Assembly (NCBI GenBank): GCA_026770585.1
Contig: MU646583.1
Coordinates: 1-13,103, forward strand
From: Baffinella frigidus
Lineage: Eukaryota > Cryptophyceae > Cryptomonadales > Baffinellaceae
DNA length: 13,103 bases
Direction of reading: 5' to 3'
The notes below the pieces were generated by a model. That model saw only the letters and a list, made by a program, of their open reading frames with translations, did not search any database and had not been told where the DNA came from. Position 1 is the stretch's first letter; every line of letters begins with the position of its first letter. Both the position numbers and the translations under genes were made by a program. Shown piece after piece: positions 13,011 to 13,103 of the stretch.

Positions 13011-13103
13011 CACGTCCCAGACACCCTCAACCCTAACCCCTCAACCCTCAACCTCAACCCTCAACCCTCAACCCACGTCCCAGACACCCTCAACCCTAAC
13101 CCC
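13011..13103. repeat. 63-bp tandem repeat with telomere-like heptamers, cut by the window end
   Basis: CACGTCCCAGACACCCTCAA starts at 13011 and again at 13074, and the second copy matches the first for all 30 visible bases. Between them lie CCCTCAA units, so the larger unit has telomere-variant heptamers as its filling. Confidence 0.85.

Overview
This is a nuclear eukaryotic window, not a prokaryotic one. The evidence is two intron-less tRNA genes without encoded CCA and with Pol III-type T-run terminators, one gene whose homology is interrupted at good GT-AG junctions, several MITE-like inverted-repeat elements with TA target sites, and heavy loading with interstitial telomere-like heptamers of the plant/alga type (CCCTAAA/TTTAGGG). 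That repeat type fits green plants and many algae or alveolates. The sequence alone does not fix the species, and I do not name one.

Layout. 1-900: dense perfect hairpins and nested inverted repeats. 1221-1549: tRNA-Pro(AGG) and tRNA-Thr(AGT), both on the minus strand. 1551-2560: GC-rich, degenerate internal repeats, no convincing gene. 2561-4750: mostly C-rich telomere-like heptamers (CCCTAAA, CCCTGAA, CCCTACA, CCCTGAT, CCCTCAA, CCCCTAA), broken by short unique islands, two MITE-like elements, a hairpin island, and two stretches that look like short exons with AG/GT borders. 4750-5990: unique sequence with a (CCTCTCT)n heptamer tract, a 22-bp perfect inverted repeat and a 22-bp tandem array that resembles the T-arm of the tRNAs. 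5987-7181: 1.2 kb of degenerate G-rich TTTAGGG. 7257-10630: a composite dispersed repeat family built from reusable modules and a CCTTTAGGT nonamer. It is interleaved with a (TTAGGGG)n block, a 20-bp minisatellite and another C-rich heptamer tract. 10985-12736: a spliced gene, reconstructed here from homology and splice sites. 13011-13103: a 63-bp tandem repeat running off the end.

The most solid protein gene is a divergent membrane-associated prostaglandin E synthase 2 (PTGES2)-like / GST-N-domain protein in three visible exons: 10985-11393, 11565-11701 and 12668-about 12736. Joining them gives an almost gap-free match to the family pattern. The motif that is CPFC in the family reads NPDC here. 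Its second intron (966 bp) holds a telomere-like heptamer array and two different MITEs. The same logic (unique exon-sized islands between C-rich heptamer tracts) suggests that some islands further left are exons of fragmented genes, but those calls are weak. Most long open frames elsewhere come from repeats and are not reported as genes.
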